A stretch of 64,000 nt of DNA from Halosimplex halophilum. GTDB taxonomy: Archaea; Halobacteriota; Halobacteria; Halobacteriales; Haloarculaceae. The stretch covers positions 124,001 to 188,000 of the forward strand of contig NZ_SRHV01000005.1 in the NCBI RefSeq assembly GCF_004698125.1, in the 5' to 3' direction. Made by a program: the position numbers and the translations under genes. Shown here one piece after another: positions 1-8,324 of the stretch (position 1 is its first letter; every line of letters starts with the position of its first letter). Below the pieces are notes generated by a model. That model did not search any database. It was not told the DNA's origin and saw nothing but the letters and a program-made list of their open reading frames with translations.

Positions 1-1605
1 GCCGCCCTCGTCCTCGTCGCCCTCGGTGGAGAGATCGCCGGCGGCGATGATGTCGTCGATCTTCATGACGAGGTTGGCGGCCTCGGAGGCCGAGGAGACG
101 GCCTGTTCCTTGGCGTGGGCCGGCTCGACGACGCCGGCCTCGAAGGTGTCGACCACGTCGCCGGAGTGGACGTTCAGGCCGGCGTGCTCGTCGCCGTCCT
201 CGTGGGCGGCGCGCAGGTCGACCAGCGTGTCGATGGAGTCGAGCCCGGCGTTCTCGGCGAGCACGCGCGGGACGAGCTCCAGCGAGTCGGCGAACGCCTC
301 GACGGCCAGCTGCTCGCGGCCGCTGACGGAGTCGGCGTAGTCGCGGACGCGGCCGGCGAGTTCGACCTCGGTGGCGCCGCCGCCCGCGAGGACGCGACCG
401 TCGGCGACGGTGGAGGCGACCACGTCGAGCGCGTCGTTGATGCCGCGTTCGAGCTCGTCGACGACGTGGTCGGTGGAGCCGCGCAGGAGGAGGGTCGCGC
501 CGTGACCCTCACCCTCGACGTAGAACAGTTCGTCGTCCTCGTCGCGGGTGACTTTGCCCTCGGTGATGTCGTCGGCGGTGACCGAATCGATGTCGGAGAC
601 GATGCGCGATTCGAGGACCTCGGAGACGAACTCGATGTCGGACTTCTTGACGCGGCGGACCGCCAGGATGCCCTCCTTGGCGAGGTAGTGCTGGGCCATG
701 TCGTCGATGCCCTTCTGGCAGAAGACGACGTTGGCGCCCGCGTCCTTGATGGTCTGGACCATCTCCTTGAGCCGCTCCTCCTCCTGCTCGATGAAGTCCT
801 GGAGCTGGTCGGGGCTGTCGAGGTTGAGCTGGGCGTCCGTCTCGGTCTCCTCGACCTCGATGGGCGTGTCCAGCAGGAGGACGTTGGCGTCCTCGACGGT
901 CTCGGGCATGTCGCTGTGGACGGCGTCCTTGTCGATGATGCCGCCCTCCAGCAGGTCCGAGTCGGAGACCGCGCGGCCCGTCTGGGTCTGGATGTTGAGG
1001 AACTGCAGGTCCGGGACGTGGTCGCCGTTGTCGGCCTCGACGGTGACCGCCTGGATGGCCTCGACGACCAGGTCGACGAGCACGTCCTTGTTGAGCTCGG
1101 CGCCCTTGCCGGTCATGGAGGTCTCGGCGACCGACTTGAGGATCTCCTCGTCGCTGGGGTCGACCGAGGTGGCGATCTCGCCGATCTCCTCTTTGGCCTT
1201 CGTGGAGGCCATGTTGAACCCGCGGATGATCGAGGTGGGGTGGATGTCCTGCTCCAGCAGGTCCTCGGCGTTTTTCAGGAGCTCGCCCGCGATGGCGACC
1301 GCCGTCGTCGTGCCGTCGCCGGCCTCGTCCTCCTGGGCCTCGGCGACCTCGACGATCATCTCGGCGGTCGGGTTGTCGATGTCCATCTCGGTGAGGATGG
1401 TCACGCCGTCGTTGGTGACGGTCACGTCGCCGAGCGAGTCGACGAGCATCTTGTCCATCCCCTTCGGCCCGAGTGTCGACCGGACCGACTCGGCGACCGC
1501 ACGCGCGGCGGAGATGTTGTGGCTCTGCGCGTCCTTGTCCTTCATCCGCTGGGAGTCCTCGCCCAGAATAATCATGGGCTGACCCTGCATTCGCTGCTGA
1601 CTCAT
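1..1605 (-). CDS. Thermosome (group II chaperonin) subunit, C-terminus cut by window edge
   Basis: ATP-dependent group II chaperonin subunit that folds proteins in the cytoplasm as part of a two-ring complex. The frame stays open for 535 codons to the left edge. It shows the family hallmarks: [12 protein letters not shown] near residue 45, NDGVTIL, the ATP-site GDGTTTAV, and later GGGATEVEL and [11 protein letters not shown]. The visible end is acidic (GDEDEGG), typical of the haloarchaeal tail; the Gly/Met tail lies outside. The start at 1605 is chosen because its TATA box sits 31 bases upstream, exactly as in the paralogue at 13430; an in-frame ATG at 1611 is the alternative. A paralogue (11739-13430) lies 10 kb away on the same strand, so the two may form a hetero-oligomer (inference). 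Confidence 0.96.
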   Translation of the reverse strand, partial: MSQQRMQGQPMIILGEDSQRMKDKDAQSHNISAARAVAESVRSTLGPKGMDKMLVDSLGDVTVTNDGVTILTEMDIDNPTAEMIVEVAEAQEDEAGDGTTTAVAIAGELLKNAEDLLEQDIHPTSIIRGFNMASTKAKEEIGEIATSVDPSDEEILKSVAETSMTGKGAELNKDVLVDLVVEAIQAVTVEADNGDHVPDLQFLNIQTQTGRAVSDSDLLEGGIIDKDAVHSDMPETVEDANVLLLDTPIEVEETETDAQLNLDSPDQLQDFIEQEEERLKEMVQTIKDAGANVVFCQKGIDDMAQHYLAKEGILAVRRVKKSDIEFVSEVLESRIVSDIDSVTADDITEGKVTRDEDDELFYVEGEGHGATLLLRGSTDHVVDELERGINDALDVVASTVADGRVLAGGGATEVELAGRVRDYADSVSGREQLAVEAFADSLELVPRVLAENAGLDSIDTLVDLRAAHEDGDEHAGLNVHSGDVVDTFEAGVVEPAHAKEQAVSSASEAANLVMKIDDIIAAGDLSTEGDEDEGG

Positions 1606-1611
1606 GTTCAT

Positions 1612-1890
1612 CCCGGAGTATGAATGTGCTTCTATATAAATTTGGGTGTTCGAGGGCGTCGACTGTCCGCGCGATAGCCCCGCTGTATCTCCGGATAACC
1701 GGCATATCGCGTCCGCTACCCGCTTCCCGTGTGTGATACTGTACCAACGTCTGCGAGCAGGGAGTGGCGGGGTTTATATGTCGGCAGCGAAAGACGAGCG
1801 GCCGGCCGGGCGTGGCTGGGTCACAAACGGGGTCAGCCGACCGGGGGCGCCGGGCTGCGGGGTCAGTCGACCGGGGGCCGCCGCGGCGGA
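1612..1890. other. Intergenic stretch with an orphan TATA box and tandem repeats
   Basis: No convincing gene. A good TATA-like sequence (GGTTTATATG, 1771-1780) is followed by no plus-strand coding region. GC-rich near-repeats at 1831 and 1861 resemble the 3' end of the neighbouring minus-strand gene. An RNA transcript from this promoter is possible but nothing else supports one. Confidence 0.5.
1630..1640 (-). promoter_or_regulatory. TATA box of the left thermosome gene
   Basis: Read on the minus strand this is TTTATATAGAA, centred about 31 bases upstream of the chosen ATG at 1605. The same 11 bases occur at the same distance in front of the second thermosome gene (13455-13465). The spacing implies a very short or absent 5' leader. 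Confidence 0.75.
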
Positions 1891-1902
1891 TCAGTCGACC
1901 GG
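1831..1902. repeat. Three tandem degenerate copies of GGTCAGTCGACCGGGGGC
   Basis: Copies start at 1831, 1861 and 1889, with spacings of 30 and 28 bases. The first two differ at one base over 18; the third is shortened and contains the stop codon and last codons (Pro-Val-Asp-stop) of the gene ending at 1891. This looks like slippage or duplication of the gene's 3' end. Confidence 0.6.
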
Positions 1903-2283
1903 TTCCTTCCAGTGGACGACGACGACGCCGACGACGAACGCGTCGGTGGTGTCGGTGTCGCGCTCGACCCTGATGGTGTTCTCGCCCTCCGTGAGGTCGA
2001 TGCCCGTGAGCGTGTCCATCCACTGCTGCCAGCCGTCGGCGGGCGGGATGTCGAACCCCGAGAGCGCGACGCCGTTGACCCGGATCTCGTGGCCGTACTC
2101 CTCGACGTCGTAGGCCTGGAGTTCGAGGTAGGCCTCGGTCGCGTCGTCGGTCGGTACCTCGAAGGTCAGCTCGTCGGTCTCGTCGCCGACGAACTCGGCC
2201 CACGGGACGGCGAGGCTCTCCTCGTTCTGCCCGAGGTGTTGCTGGAACGGGACGAGCGCGTAGTTGGGGCGGCGGTCTCCCAT
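1891..2283 (-). CDS. Conserved haloarchaeal hypothetical protein, beta-sandwich-like
   Basis: A 130-residue acidic protein with no signal peptide or membrane segment, so probably cytoplasmic. Alternating hydrophobic strands and segments such as YLELQAYDVEEYGHEIRVNG and GENTIRVERD resemble jelly-roll, carbohydrate-binding-like folds in which an -I-x-V-N-G- strand is common. That resemblance is inference only; no catalytic residues are recognisable. ATG at 2283 is supported by a TATA box (ATTTATATG, 2306-2314) about 27 bases upstream, implying a leaderless transcript. It stands alone, with tandem repeats over its 3' end. Function unknown. Confidence 0.75.
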   Translation of the reverse strand: MGDRRPNYALVPFQQHLGQNEESLAVPWAEFVGDETDELTFEVPTDDATEAYLELQAYDVEEYGHEIRVNGVALSGFDIPPADGWQQWMDTLTGIDLTEGENTIRVERDTDTTDAFVVGVVVVHWKEPVD

Positions 2284-2305
2284 ACCGGACAGTGGGCGTC
2301 AGCCG

Positions 2306-2314
2306 ATTTATATG
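2306..2314 (-). promoter_or_regulatory. TATA box for the hypothetical gene starting at 2283
   Basis: On the minus strand the sequence is CATATAAAT, centred about 27 bases upstream of the ATG at 2283, typical of a haloarchaeal leaderless promoter. Confidence 0.55.
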
Positions 2315-2405
2315 TCCGGTCCGGCGGTGCCGGGTGTCCGACTGCTGCCCGTAGGCGAATATGTTCGGCCGCAAGCCGACGAGTTCGGGGGCCGTACGGT
2401 CGGGC

Positions 2406-3785
2406 ATGAGCGCGATCCCGGGCGAGGTCGACACCGACCGCCAGCCCCCGATGACGGTCCCGCTCCGGCACTTCCTCGTCGGGCTGGGGCTACTGGTCGC
2501 CGGCGGCGCCGTCGGCGTCCTCGACGCGGTGGGGACGCTGTCGGGTCTGTCGGGGCTGGCGCACGTCCACCTCCTGCTGGCGGGGTGGGTCTGCGTGACG
2601 ATCATGGGCGCGATGGTGCAGTTCGTCCCCGTGTGGTCGAACGTCGCGCTGCACTCGCGGCGGCTCGCGACGGCCCAGCTGTGGCTCGTCGCCGCCGGCG
2701 TCGCCGGGATGGCCGCCTCCTTCGCGACCGGCGCCGTCGGCTGGGTCCACGCCTTCGGCGGCCTCGCCCTGCTGGGGTTCTGGACGTTCGTCTACAACGT
2801 CGGCCGGACCCTGCTCGGCGCCCGGCCCTGGGACGTGACCGAGCGCCACTTCGCGCTCGCGCTCGCCTTCTTCGCCGTCGTCCCCGCGATGGGGTTCGCC
2901 CTCGCGATGGATTACTCGGTCCTCTTTCTCGCCGACTCGCCGGTCAGCCGCGTCCGGTTGACCGCCGCCCACGCGACGCTTGCGGTCTTCGGTGCCGTCC
3001 TCACAACGGTACTGGGCGCGCTCTACCAGCTCGCCACGATGTTCACCCAGACCGAGCTACACGGTGTCGACACCCACCTCCAGCGGTTCGAGGAGGTCGG
3101 CTACCCGGCCGGCGTCCTCGCGCTCGCGACCGGGCGGCTGCTCGGGTCGGCGCCGCTGGCCCGCGTCGGCGGTCTCCTCGTCGCCGTCGCCCTCGGCGGG
3201 TTCGCCGTCGTCCTCGCGCGCAGGCTCGTCGAGACCTCCGTCGAGCGGACGCCGATGCTCTCGCGCTACGCCGTGGCCGCCGTCGCGATGGCCGCCTGGG
3301 CCGTCCTCACCGGCCGCGCCTGGCTCGCCGACCCGCTGGCCCCGTCGGCGCTGTTCGGCGGCGGGCCGGTCCACCTGCTCGTCTTCGGCGTCGTCGGCTT
3401 CGTCGTCCTCGGCACCCTCTATCACGTCGTCCCGTTCATCGTCTGGGTCCACCGCTACAGCGACCTGCTGGGGTACGAACAGGTCCCGATGATCGACGAC
3501 CTCTACGACGACCGCCTCGCCGCCGCCGACTTCGCCTGCATCGCCCTCGGGACGGCCGGTCTCCTCGCGGCGAGCGCCCTCGATCTCCCCGCGACCGTCA
3601 CGGCCGGCTCGGGCGCCCTCGCGACGGTCGGGTTCGCTCTGTTCGCCGCGAACCTGCTCGTGGTCGTCCGCGAGCACAGCCCTCGTCCCCTCCGCGGCGT
3701 GCTCGTCTCCCGACTCGGTGAGGGCGGCGCCGTGACGGACGACCCCGACGACGCGCCCGCGACCACCGAGGACACCGCGCCCTGA
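2406..3785 (+). CDS. Multi-spanning membrane protein resembling haem-copper oxidase subunit I
   Basis: A 459-residue protein with about twelve hydrophobic helices. Histidines lie at helix positions usual for haem-binding oxidase subunit I/NnrS-like proteins: HVHLLLAGW near the second helix, HAFGG, HATLAVFG, and a C-terminal GPVHLLVFG...TLYHVVPFIVWVHRY. The last motif is typical of short oxidase-I-like proteins in which the Cu-B site is incomplete. No oxidase subunit II or assembly gene is nearby, so a respiratory role is uncertain; nitric-oxide handling or haem/copper binding are alternatives. The ATG at 2406 (MSAIPGEV) is preferred over one 45 bases upstream because the N-terminus then leads directly to the first helix. 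The tail is acidic and Thr-rich. Confidence 0.75.
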   Translation: MSAIPGEVDTDRQPPMTVPLRHFLVGLGLLVAGGAVGVLDAVGTLSGLSGLAHVHLLLAGWVCVTIMGAMVQFVPVWSNVALHSRRLATAQLWLVAAGVAGMAASFATGAVGWVHAFGGLALLGFWTFVYNVGRTLLGARPWDVTERHFALALAFFAVVPAMGFALAMDYSVLFLADSPVSRVRLTAAHATLAVFGAVLTTVLGALYQLATMFTQTELHGVDTHLQRFEEVGYPAGVLALATGRLLGSAPLARVGGLLVAVALGGFAVVLARRLVETSVERTPMLSRYAVAAVAMAAWAVLTGRAWLADPLAPSALFGGGPVHLLVFGVVGFVVLGTLYHVVPFIVWVHRYSDLLGYEQVPMIDDLYDDRLAAADFACIALGTAGLLAASALDLPATVTAGSGALATVGFALFAANLLVVVREHSPRPLRGVLVSRLGEGGAVTDDPDDAPATTEDTAP

Positions 3786-4111
3786 GAAGCGCGGGATTCT
3801 CGTCACCGGCGCGCGCTGGCGCGAGTCTCGCCTCGCGACCGTAGCCGCGCGAGGTCTGCGAGCGACCAGGGCGTCGTCTGCACACCCGAGGAACCGCCGG
3901 TCCCTCGCCGTCTTCGCGAGCGGTGCTCTCGCCCGATCCCGGAATTCTCCGATTTTCCGAGACACCGACCGCGAGCGGGCCGAGGGCGTCCAGCACCTGC
4001 TGTCGACTGCGGTCGCCGTCGCTCAACGCTTCACGGGACATCCAGCAGAAACACCCGCTCGACTCGCACGCCGAGCAGTCCCCGCTCGACGGACACACCG
4101 ACCCACGGTCC
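3786..4111. other. Intergenic stretch without a recognised gene
   Basis: GC-rich with several short inverted repeats directly after the membrane-protein stop codon, which may act in termination. A minus-strand open frame here runs into the neighbouring gene out of frame and shows no family signature. No RNA gene is recognised. Confidence 0.5.
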
Positions 4112-4525
4112 TCAGTACGCGAACTCCGCCTCGACGGACTGGGCCGCCCGCACGAGTTCGGTGACGGCCTCGCGGTTCGAGAGCAGTTGCATCTCCGACC
4201 CCTCGAACTCCAGCGAGCCGCCCATCACGGCCTCCGTGACGTCGATGTCGTCCGCCAGGAGGTCGACCCAGACGGCGTAGGGGCCGGCCAGCCCGAAGTC
4301 GTAGTCGGCGTCGGGGTCGTTGCCGCGGGCGGCCACGCAGGCGCCGTCGGCGACGACGACGGTGAGCGTGACGGGGTCGCCGTCGTAGCGGTCGTCCGGC
4401 AGGATGACGAACCGGAAGGTCGCGTCGAAGCCCGCGGCCGCCTCCGCGAACGCCTCGCGGTCGTTGAGTCGCGCCTGGAGCCGGTCGGCCCACTCGTCGG
4501 CCTCGCCCGGCAGCGTCGGTGTCAT
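4112..4525 (-). CDS. SCP2 sterol-carrier-like domain protein
   Basis: A 137-residue soluble acidic protein. Its pattern matches SCP2-type lipid-binding domains: FRFVILPDD, a charged beta strand LTVVVADGACVAA, the mid-domain AGPYAVWVDLLADDIDVTEAVMGG, and a C-terminal helix with strand FEGSEMQLLSNREAVTELVRAA. Small stand-alone SCP2 proteins in archaea probably bind acyl or isoprenoid ligands; the ligand is unknown. ATG 4525 (MTPTLPGEADEWA) starts directly at the first domain helix; an upstream in-frame ATG at 4603 would add an Arg-rich, non-domain tail. It is followed about 110 bases downstream in the window by purM, which is transcribed towards lower coordinates and ends there. Confidence 0.8.
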   Translation of the reverse strand: MTPTLPGEADEWADRLQARLNDREAFAEAAAGFDATFRFVILPDDRYDGDPVTLTVVVADGACVAARGNDPDADYDFGLAGPYAVWVDLLADDIDVTEAVMGGSLEFEGSEMQLLSNREAVTELVRAAQSVEAEFAY

Positions 4526-4633
4526 TGGTCCGGTGTGGCTCGCTCGGCGGCTTTGGTGTTTCGGGTTCCGGCGGCGAGCGGCGCCGCCCCCTCGACAGTG
4601 CACACGGCCGGGGAACGAGCGGCGAGCGCCCCG

Positions 4634-5653
4634 CTACAGCTCCAGCCCGCGGATCGCGACGGACCCCTCGCCGTCTTCGACGCGGCCGACGATCCGGCCG
4701 TCCTCGGTGGCGTTGACGACTTCTTCGGCGTCGGCCTCGGGCATCGCGGCGACGAACCCGGTGCCCATGTTGAACGTGCGGTGCATCTCCTCGTCGGTCA
4801 CGTCGCCCTCCTGCTGCACGAACGCGAAGACCGGCTGGGCGTCGAAGGGGTCGGTGATCTCGTAGTGGCGATCGCCCATCCGGGTGAGGTTCGTCCACCC
4901 GCCGCCGGTGACGTGGGCGGCGGCGTGGGTGTCGACCTCCCGGAGCGGGCCGAGCAGGTCGCTGTAGATGCGCGTGGGTTCGAGCAGTTCCTCGCCGATG
5001 GAGCGGTCGGGCTCGGGCGGGAACGGGTCGGTGTACCCGTGGTCGCGCGTGACGGCCTCGCGGGCGAGCGTCAGGCCGTTCGAGTGGATCCCCGAGGAGG
5101 GCCACCCCACGACCACGTCGCCGGCCTGGGCCTCGCCGGGGAAGACCCCGTCCTTGGGGGCGAGGCCGGCGCAGGTCCCGGCGATGTCCAGGCCCTTGAT
5201 CACGTCGGGCATCACGGCCGTCTCGCCGCCGACCAGCGCGACGCCGGCCCGTTCGGCGCCCTCGTCGAGTCCCTCGCCGATCTGCTCGGCCGTCTCGTCG
5301 TCGGGCTCCTCGACGGCGAGGTAGTCGACGAAGGCGACTGGGTCGACGCCCGCCGCCACGAGGTCGTTGGCGTTCATCGCGATGCAGTCGATGCCGATGG
5401 TCGAGTAGTCGTCGAGCGCCTCGGCCACCAGGAGTTTCGTGCCGACGCCGTCGGCCGCCAGCGCGAGGTAGCGGTCGCCGATGTCCAGCAGGCCGGCGAA
5501 GTCGCCCTCGAAGTCGCCGGTGGCGCCGACCAGCGCCGCCGTCGCGGCCTCCTGGCCGGCGATGTCGACGCCCGCCTCGGCGTAGGTCAGTCCCTCGCCG
5601 TCCTCGTTCGTGTCGCTCCCGTTCGCCGCGTCGTCGGCGTCCCCGTCGGTCAT
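4634..5653 (-). CDS. purM: Phosphoribosylformylglycinamidine cyclo-ligase (AIR synthetase)
   Basis: Catalyses ATP-dependent ring closure of FGAM to AIR, step five of purine synthesis, in the cytoplasm. The 339-residue length fits PurM. Visible motifs: GLTYAEAGVDI near residue 23, the DGVGTK nucleotide/substrate loop, DCIAMNANDLVAAGVDP, LVGGETAVMPD, and GIHSNGLTLAR, followed by the HVTGGGWTNL loop characteristic of PurM. The N-terminus has an acidic leader of about 20 residues, common in halophiles. ATG at 5653. No other purine gene is in the window. Confidence 0.96.
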   Translation of the reverse strand: MTDGDADDAANGSDTNEDGEGLTYAEAGVDIAGQEAATAALVGATGDFEGDFAGLLDIGDRYLALAADGVGTKLLVAEALDDYSTIGIDCIAMNANDLVAAGVDPVAFVDYLAVEEPDDETAEQIGEGLDEGAERAGVALVGGETAVMPDVIKGLDIAGTCAGLAPKDGVFPGEAQAGDVVVGWPSSGIHSNGLTLAREAVTRDHGYTDPFPPEPDRSIGEELLEPTRIYSDLLGPLREVDTHAAAHVTGGGWTNLTRMGDRHYEITDPFDAQPVFAFVQQEGDVTDEEMHRTFNMGTGFVAAMPEADAEEVVNATEDGRIVGRVEDGEGSVAIRGLEL

Positions 5654-5736
5654 GTGGGATACCCCGCGGAGCGCGAGCAAAAGGCCACCGTTTCGGGTGG
5701 AACGGGGCGGCCAGCGGTGGCCGCCGCGCGAGCGGG

Positions 5737-6219
5737 CTACCCCTCGAAGGGCGGCTCGTAGTCGTTGCGGATGTAGTAGCGCACCCAGTTGCCGTAGGTG
5801 CGGTCGGCGGGGGTGTCGGAGACCTGTTCGTAGCGGACGGTGCCGCTCTCGTCGATCACGTAGGTCGCGGCGAGGCCGGTCAGGCCGTGGCTCGTCTCCT
5901 CGGTGCCGCTGTAGCGGTCGCAGACCTCGCCGTCGGGGTCGGCGAGCAACTGGATCTGCAGGTCGTAACGGTCGCGCATCTCCGTGACCTCGGGGAGCGG
6001 GTCGGGGACGACGGGGACGACGCTCACGTCGTCGTGGAACCACATGTCGTAGGACACTTCGCTGAACGTCTGGAGCTGCTCGGCACAGAAGGAACACCAG
6101 ACGCCGCGGTTGATCAGGACGACCGCCGGCCCCTCCTCGAGTTCGTCGCTCAGCGAGACGGTGTCCCCGGCCGTGCTCGGCAGTTCGAACTCGGGAGCGG
6201 ATTCGCCTTCGAGACTCAT
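5737..6219 (-). CDS. Peroxiredoxin-like / redoxin-domain protein
   Basis: A 160-residue cytoplasmic thioredoxin-fold protein of the AhpC/TSA-redoxin superfamily. It starts SLEGESAPEFELPSTAGDTVSL, the usual opening, followed by VVLINRGVWCSFCAEQLQTF around residues 34-50. The WCSFC gives a CxxC pair, as in redoxin/BCP-type or DUF899-like reductases rather than a single peroxidatic Cys. DPDGEVCDRYSG near residue 95 contains a third Cys. Predicted to reduce peroxides or disulfides; substrate not deducible. Single gene with its own ATG at 6219. Confidence 0.85.
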   Translation of the reverse strand: MSLEGESAPEFELPSTAGDTVSLSDELEEGPAVVLINRGVWCSFCAEQLQTFSEVSYDMWFHDDVSVVPVVPDPLPEVTEMRDRYDLQIQLLADPDGEVCDRYSGTEETSHGLTGLAATYVIDESGTVRYEQVSDTPADRTYGNWVRYYIRNDYEPPFEG

Positions 6220-6307
6220 ACCTCCCGGGAGGGACGCGAGCGTGGTAAGTCGCCGGCCGGCAGTGTGCGGGTCGCGCCCAGGCGCGACGGCGCGTTCGGC
6301 GCGAGCG

Positions 6308-7012
6308 TCAACTGGCCGCGGAACCCTCGTCCTCGACGCTCTCGTCGATGGCCATCCCGGTCGTCATGACCGCCTGCATCCCCTCCTCGACGGACAGGTC
6401 CACGTCGAAGATCCGGTCCTCGGGGAGGTTGACGAGGTGGCCGCCCATCACGGGGTTGGGGGCCATCGGGACGAAGACGGTCTCCATCTCGCCGTGGTCG
6501 GCGGCCTCCTCGATCGTCGGCGGCGCGCTCGCGGTGAGGAAGGCCAGCGCGAAGCAGTCCTCGCGGGGGAACTCGACGATCTTCACCTCGCGGAAGCTCT
6601 CGGTGTCGCCCTCGACCATCACGTCGCTCATGCGCTCGACGCTGGTGTAGATCGAGCCGATCCCCGGCAGGTCCTCCATGAGCACGTCGAACCGGCGGGC
6701 GATGTGCGTCTCCGGGCCGTGCTGGGCGGCGAAGCCGACGGCGAACACGAACCCCACCACGAGGGTCCCGGCCAGCAGCTGGACGACCCAGGTGCTCATC
6801 TCCCCGCCGGGGCCGACGGCGACGATCACGTCGGCCAGCGGCGACAGCAGACCGGCGACGAACCCCAGCGCCCAGACGAGCACCAGCACCGTGATCAGGA
6901 ACGGGACCGTCAGCGCCAGCCCCGACAGCAGCGTCTGTCTGAGGTCCCGGCGCACCTCCCTGCTCTCCTCGGCCGCGATCTCGGCGATGTCGTCGACGTT
7001 CGGTCCGGACAT
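6308..7012 (-). CDS. DUF502 family integral membrane protein
   Basis: A 234-residue protein with a charged N-terminal segment (about 28 residues), two hydrophobic segments near residues 30-52 and 72-97 around a short loop, and a soluble C-terminal domain. Features of DUF502 are seen: IPGIGSIYTSVERMSDVMV, then FPREDCFALAFLTA and a P-N-P-V-M-G-G-H-L-V turn (VPMAPNPVMGGHLVNLPED). The function of the family is unknown. The acidic C-terminus (SVEDEGSAAS) is cytoplasmic. ATG at 7012, about 75 bases from the Eis-like gene, which ends at 7089, so the two may be co-transcribed. Confidence 0.88.
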   Translation of the reverse strand: MSGPNVDDIAEIAAEESREVRRDLRQTLLSGLALTVPFLITVLVLVWALGFVAGLLSPLADVIVAVGPGGEMSTWVVQLLAGTLVVGFVFAVGFAAQHGPETHIARRFDVLMEDLPGIGSIYTSVERMSDVMVEGDTESFREVKIVEFPREDCFALAFLTASAPPTIEEAADHGEMETVFVPMAPNPVMGGHLVNLPEDRIFDVDLSVEEGMQAVMTTGMAIDESVEDEGSAAS

Positions 7013-7088
7013 ACGACCGGTTGGAGCCCGAGGCCGAAGTGCCTTGTTCGGACCGGGGGCTCACCGGTTTTCCACCGGCCCCGGCCTC

Positions 7089-8324
7089 TCAGAAGAACGT
7101 CCGCAGGTACACCCGCTCTGACGGGAACAGCGCCGCGAGCGCGTCGGCGACCGACTCCTCGGCCACGGAGAGCCCGCCGACGCGGCGGGCGGTCGCGGCG
7201 TCGTGGTAGCCGACCACGAGCTGCGAGAGCGTCCCCACGTCGAGTGTCGCGTCCGCCTCGCCCGCCGGCTCGTCGACCGCCGCGCACTCGGCGTCGCCGC
7301 CCTCGACGGTCAGCCGGAAGTGCCCGTCGTTCCAGTCGGCCGTCCCGTCGGCCACGGCGAGCGCGAGGTCGGCGCTCGCGTCGTCGGGGTAGGGACAGGC
7401 CGCCAGCGCGTCCGTCACGTCGACGACGCGGACCATCGGCCCAGTCCGCACCTCGCAGTCGACCGCGTCGGGGTCGGGAACGAGATCGAGGAGATCCGCT
7501 CGACCCTCGCGCTCGAAGTGTACCTCGGTCGCCTGGGAGTCGTGGTCGGCGAGGAATCCGAGGAGGTCGAGCCACGCCTCGTGGTCGACGGCGGCCGCGT
7601 CGTCGACGGTGAGCCGGCGCTCGTCGAACCCCTCGCCGGCGTCCGCGAAACTGTAGACGAGATAGCCCACGGGCTCGCCGGCCCGCTCCCAGACGTACGC
7701 CCACGGGCGGTCGTCGCTCCCTTCCGCCAGCACGCGCTCGCGCCACCACGTCTCAGAGCGCCGCCGGAGCGCGAGCGTCGTCGCCTCGGCGGCCGCCTCG
7801 TGGACCGACTGGAGCGTGCGCCACTCGTCGAGGTCGACCGGGCGCGCGCGGCCGTCGGCTTCCCCGCGGGCGAACGCCAGCTGGGCCGGCGGGCAGGTGT
7901 ACTCGCTGTACGTGTTGGCCGTCGCCCAGCCGAACTGCTCGTAGTACGACCGCGAGAACGGCCACAGCGCCGAGAGGGGGTACTCGCCGCGCCACCGCGC
8001 CAGGGCGTCGTCGACCAGCGCGCGGACGTGCCCCGCCCGCCGGTGTTCCGGCGGCGTGGCGACGGCGGCCAGGCCGGCGAGCGGGACCCACTCGCCGCGC
8101 AGGGTCGCCCGGAAGTCGTAGTGGCCGCAGACGGCGCGGAGTTCGTCGCCGGCGACGACCCCGTACCGGTCGGCGATCCGCTCGGGCTCGTCGTCGTAGG
8201 TCTGTGGCCCGTCCCCCGGCGAGAAGGCGTAGTCGACGATCCGCCGGAACTCGGCGAAGCGGTCGGCCGACAGCGGTCGCACCGCGACGCCCGCGTCGTC
8301 GGTGTCGTCGCCGTCGCCCGTCAT
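7089..8324 (-). CDS. Eis-type GNAT N-acetyltransferase
   Basis: A 411-residue acetyl-CoA-dependent acetyltransferase of the Eis family: N-terminal GNAT domain, second GNAT-like domain, and C-terminal SCP2-like domain. The acetyl-CoA binding strand is GLAAVATPPEHRRAGHVRALV (about residues 80-100), followed by LWPFSRSYYEQFGW, a diagnostic Eis segment. The chain ends in Phe-Phe; in characterised Eis enzymes the C-terminal Phe carboxylate takes part in catalysis, so the exact end matters. Substrates of archaeal members are unknown (amines or aminoglycoside-like molecules for bacterial ones). The start codon overlaps the stop of the EEP gene (ATGA, 8321-8324), so the pair is translationally coupled. 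Confidence 0.9.
   Translation of the reverse strand: MTGDGDDTDDAGVAVRPLSADRFAEFRRIVDYAFSPGDGPQTYDDEPERIADRYGVVAGDELRAVCGHYDFRATLRGEWVPLAGLAAVATPPEHRRAGHVRALVDDALARWRGEYPLSALWPFSRSYYEQFGWATANTYSEYTCPPAQLAFARGEADGRARPVDLDEWRTLQSVHEAAAEATTLALRRRSETWWRERVLAEGSDDRPWAYVWERAGEPVGYLVYSFADAGEGFDERRLTVDDAAAVDHEAWLDLLGFLADHDSQATEVHFEREGRADLLDLVPDPDAVDCEVRTGPMVRVVDVTDALAACPYPDDASADLALAVADGTADWNDGHFRLTVEGGDAECAAVDEPAGEADATLDVGTLSQLVVGYHDAATARRVGGLSVAEESVADALAALFPSERVYLRTFF

Noticed and set aside
115-1623. 502-codon plus-strand open frame rich in Val/Asp/Gly
   Set aside because: It is the antisense shadow of the thermosome gene; GC-rich haloarchaeal genes commonly leave such frames open. The minus frame has the full chaperonin motifs.
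509-2605. 698-codon minus-strand open frame
   Set aside because: Arg/Pro-rich shadow overlapping thermosome, hypothetical and membrane-protein genes out of frame.
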